Shown here piece by piece: positions 63,320 to 64,000 of a stretch of DNA of 64,000 nucleotides (within the stretch, counting starts at the first letter, position 1; the number at the start of each line of letters is the position of its first letter). Below the pieces are notes generated by a model, which saw nothing but the letters and a program-made list of their open reading frames with translations, did no database searches and was not told where the DNA came from. The stretch spans positions 2,421,001 through 2,485,000 of the forward strand of contig NC_134677.1 of the NCBI RefSeq assembly GCF_024713945.1, given 5' to 3'. Origin of the DNA: Dermatophagoides farinae. Taxonomy: Eukaryota > Arthropoda > Arachnida > Sarcoptiformes > Pyroglyphidae. A program made the translations under genes and the position numbers.

Positions 63320-64000
63320 TGGCCATTTTTCTTTTACACTCAAAGAAAAAAAATATGATTCCAAAAAAAAACAAAAATCAAACGAACAAAATTATCATCA
63401 TCATCATCATCCATTCATATACATCAAACATAAAAAACATTGTTGAACAATGTTACAAATGAACATAATCTCGAATCATGTTATTTCATTTCATAATTAT
63501 TTATTTATATATTCTCACTCAACCAAATACATCCGATGATCTCATAATTTTGAAAATGATGCATTTTCTTCGGATGTATATTTTATATATTCATGTATAT
63601 GGAATACTTATTCATTCAAAAATGGGTTTTATGGGTTTTTTTTGGTGGTGATTACTATGAAACTACTAAATTATTACTCAATCGGTCCAATGTCATTCAA
63701 TCGATGAACCAAACAAACATCAATATCAATTATTACAAAGATTAATCTGGAATTTTTCAATTGGCCATTTTTACTTATATTTTTTATAACTATTCATTCA
63801 TTATATTTCATTCATTATTCAAGTCCGAATTGATTGCATCCATAGATGTTTGGATGATTTTTTACAGTCCAATTTTTTAAACTCTCTACTCGTCTGTAGT
63901 CATCTTCATTACATGAATTGCCTTTTGAATATATGCAAATGATCAATCGTCGTGATATCAAAAAAAAGAAGAAAATTTTTCTTCCTATACTCATCTCTGT
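63320..64000. other. 3' flank of the CD36-family gene
   Basis: AT-rich 3' UTR and downstream sequence with an (ATC)n run near 63395. No further gene is visible before the window ends. Confidence 0.6.

Noticed and set aside
1-64000. tRNA, rRNA, CRISPR array, transposons or viral fossils
   Set aside because: No B-box/T-loop pattern in a foldable context, no rRNA core motif, no spaced direct repeats, and no transposase, reverse transcriptase, integrase or capsid-like frame was recognised on either strand. Decayed or short elements could be missed by eye.

Overview
This window looks like nuclear DNA of a compact, AT-rich arthropod genome. My best guess is an acariform (astigmatan) mite such as a house-dust or itch mite. 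The reasons are very short GT-AG introns (many 54-110 bp), intron-split animal genes with single-exon neighbours, Gln/His/Asn/Asp homopeptides inside proteins, and long gene-free stretches of (GAT)n, (CAA)n, (CA)n and poly-A/T. The species is inferred from style, not from a marker gene. I see no rRNA, tRNA, CRISPR array, transposase, reverse transcriptase or viral-element ORF.

Layout. 1-9.27 kb is microsatellite-rich with one doubtful small ORF. 9.27-11.1 kb (minus) is a very divergent SIX-family homeobox gene, and 15.0-17.1 kb (plus) is a conventional Six4/5-class gene; they are head to head and share the intron position inside the homeodomain. 21.15-21.8 kb (plus) is a small secreted protein. 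22.1-23.4 kb (minus) is a basic protein with eight copies of a PTALIAPEDYEHIY-type motif. 23.8-25.4 kb (minus) is a CRIM1-like VWC membrane protein. 33.1-34.7 kb (minus) is a PPM1A/B-type phosphatase. 37.5-39.4 kb (minus) is ADP-dependent glucokinase, divergent from RCL1 at 39.66-40.86 kb (plus). 41.6-45.3 kb (plus) is the AP-3 delta adaptin. 45.4-49.8 kb (minus) is a CCP1-type cytosolic carboxypeptidase. 51.2-52.7 kb (plus) is BCKDHA and 52.9-54.3 kb (minus) is phosphoglycerate kinase. 60.7-63.3 kb (plus) is a CD36/SCARB-family receptor.

There is no operon logic. The arrangement is a dense cluster (37.5-54.3 kb) of housekeeping genes in tail-to-tail and head-to-head pairs, flanked by regulatory or developmental genes in repeat-rich DNA. 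Exon structures were assembled by hand from splice-site phase and family conservation; all exon sums close in frame.

The strongest observations are a pair of equal-length (74 bp), same-phase, homologous exons in AP-3 delta that must be mutually exclusive; a perfect 44-bp tandem duplication that breaks the RCL1 reading frame; the degenerate SIX paralogue beside Six4; and the unrecognised eight-repeat protein.
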